Source: Sinorhizobium kostiense
GTDB lineage: Bacteria; Pseudomonadota; Alphaproteobacteria; Rhizobiales; Rhizobiaceae
Reading direction: 5' to 3'
Assembly (NCBI RefSeq): GCF_017874595.1
Contig: NZ_JAGILA010000005.1
Span: 124,001 to 188,000 of the forward strand
DNA length: 64,000 bases
How positions within the stretch are numbered: the stretch's first letter is position 1; each line of letters starts with the position of its first letter. This document shows positions 63,942 to 64,000 of this stretch, piece by piece. The notes below the pieces were generated by a model, which did not search any database, had not been told where the DNA came from, and saw only the letters and a list, made by a program, of their open reading frames with translations. The translations under genes were made by a program, and so were the position numbers.

Positions 63942-64000
63942 AGGGCGATCCTCTGAAAACGAAGGCCGGCCGAATTTCGCGACCGGATATTGAACCTCAT

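Noticed and set aside
1..64000. tRNA, rRNA, CRISPR array, IS element or prophage
   Set aside because: None found. Intergenic regions are short and filled by promoters, terminators and palindromic elements; no transposase, integrase or array of direct repeats was seen.
63942..64000. ATG at the right edge on the minus strand as start of another gene
   Set aside because: The frame from 64000 does not match the suhB frame and runs into it, with no family features. It is probably the suhB leader.

Overview
The window is a high-GC chromosomal segment of an alphaproteobacterium of the Rhizobiales, most likely Sinorhizobium/Ensifer. The reasons are gene content and order (a tolQRAB-pal cluster next to ligD and a sulfolipid sqdBDC operon, then ruvCAB; tkt-gap-pgk-fba beside zapA and a 6S-like RNA), perfect CtrA-type TTAA-N7-TTAA boxes, a serC-type leader, and several copies of a rhizobial intergenic palindromic mosaic element. 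It is almost wholly housekeeping DNA. I see no rRNA, tRNA, CRISPR array, IS element, phage gene or clear pseudogene.

Layout. 1-6.6 kb: an edge-truncated Pro/Glu/Ala-rich protein, purA, an EamA exporter, and serC-serA with a short structured leader. 6.7-8.8 kb: two paralogous outer-membrane barrels, each behind a CtrA box. 9-23 kb: glmM, ftsH, tilS, cpoB, pal, tolB, tolA, tolR, tolQ and ybgC on the minus strand (cell-envelope constriction, tRNA modification, proteolysis, peptidoglycan precursor), interrupted on the plus strand by ligD. 23-26 kb: sqdB-sqdD-sqdC, overlapping and translationally coupled (sulfoquinovosyl lipid). 26-29.6 kb: a Tat-type metallophosphoesterase and ruvC-ruvA-ruvB. 29.7-34.5 kb: an accessory catabolic module (DapA-superfamily lyase, TRAP transporter, divergent GntR regulator) lying between ruvC and yebC. 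34.7-42.7 kb: yebC, an exported MBL-fold protein, an RND efflux pair, a YmdB-type phosphodiesterase and 5-formyl-THF cyclo-ligase.

42.8-45.7 kb: a repeat copy, a tiny LuxR-type HTH protein, a LysR regulator, a 6S RNA candidate, zapA and a DUF4164 coiled-coil protein. 46-52.3 kb: tkt, gap, a DUF1089 protein, pgk and class I fructose-bisphosphate aldolase. 52.4-57.3 kb: PhzF-like isomerase, class III adenylate cyclase with TPRs, a 51-residue membrane protein, an MFS transporter and a DUF1192 protein. 57.4-58.2 kb: a possible CtrA-controlled small RNA and rcdA. 58.3-64 kb: rpmE, an ABC exporter, a MotB-like/MotA-like envelope motor pair bracketed by two copies of the palindromic element, and suhB.

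The most interesting signals are regulatory: four perfect CtrA boxes (two before outer-membrane genes, two in the rcdA intergenic region, one of them followed by an sRNA-like unit), the serC leader, the 6S candidate, and the TRAP/lyase module with its palindromic operator and intercistronic hairpin. All identifications come from reading the sequence; no database search was run.
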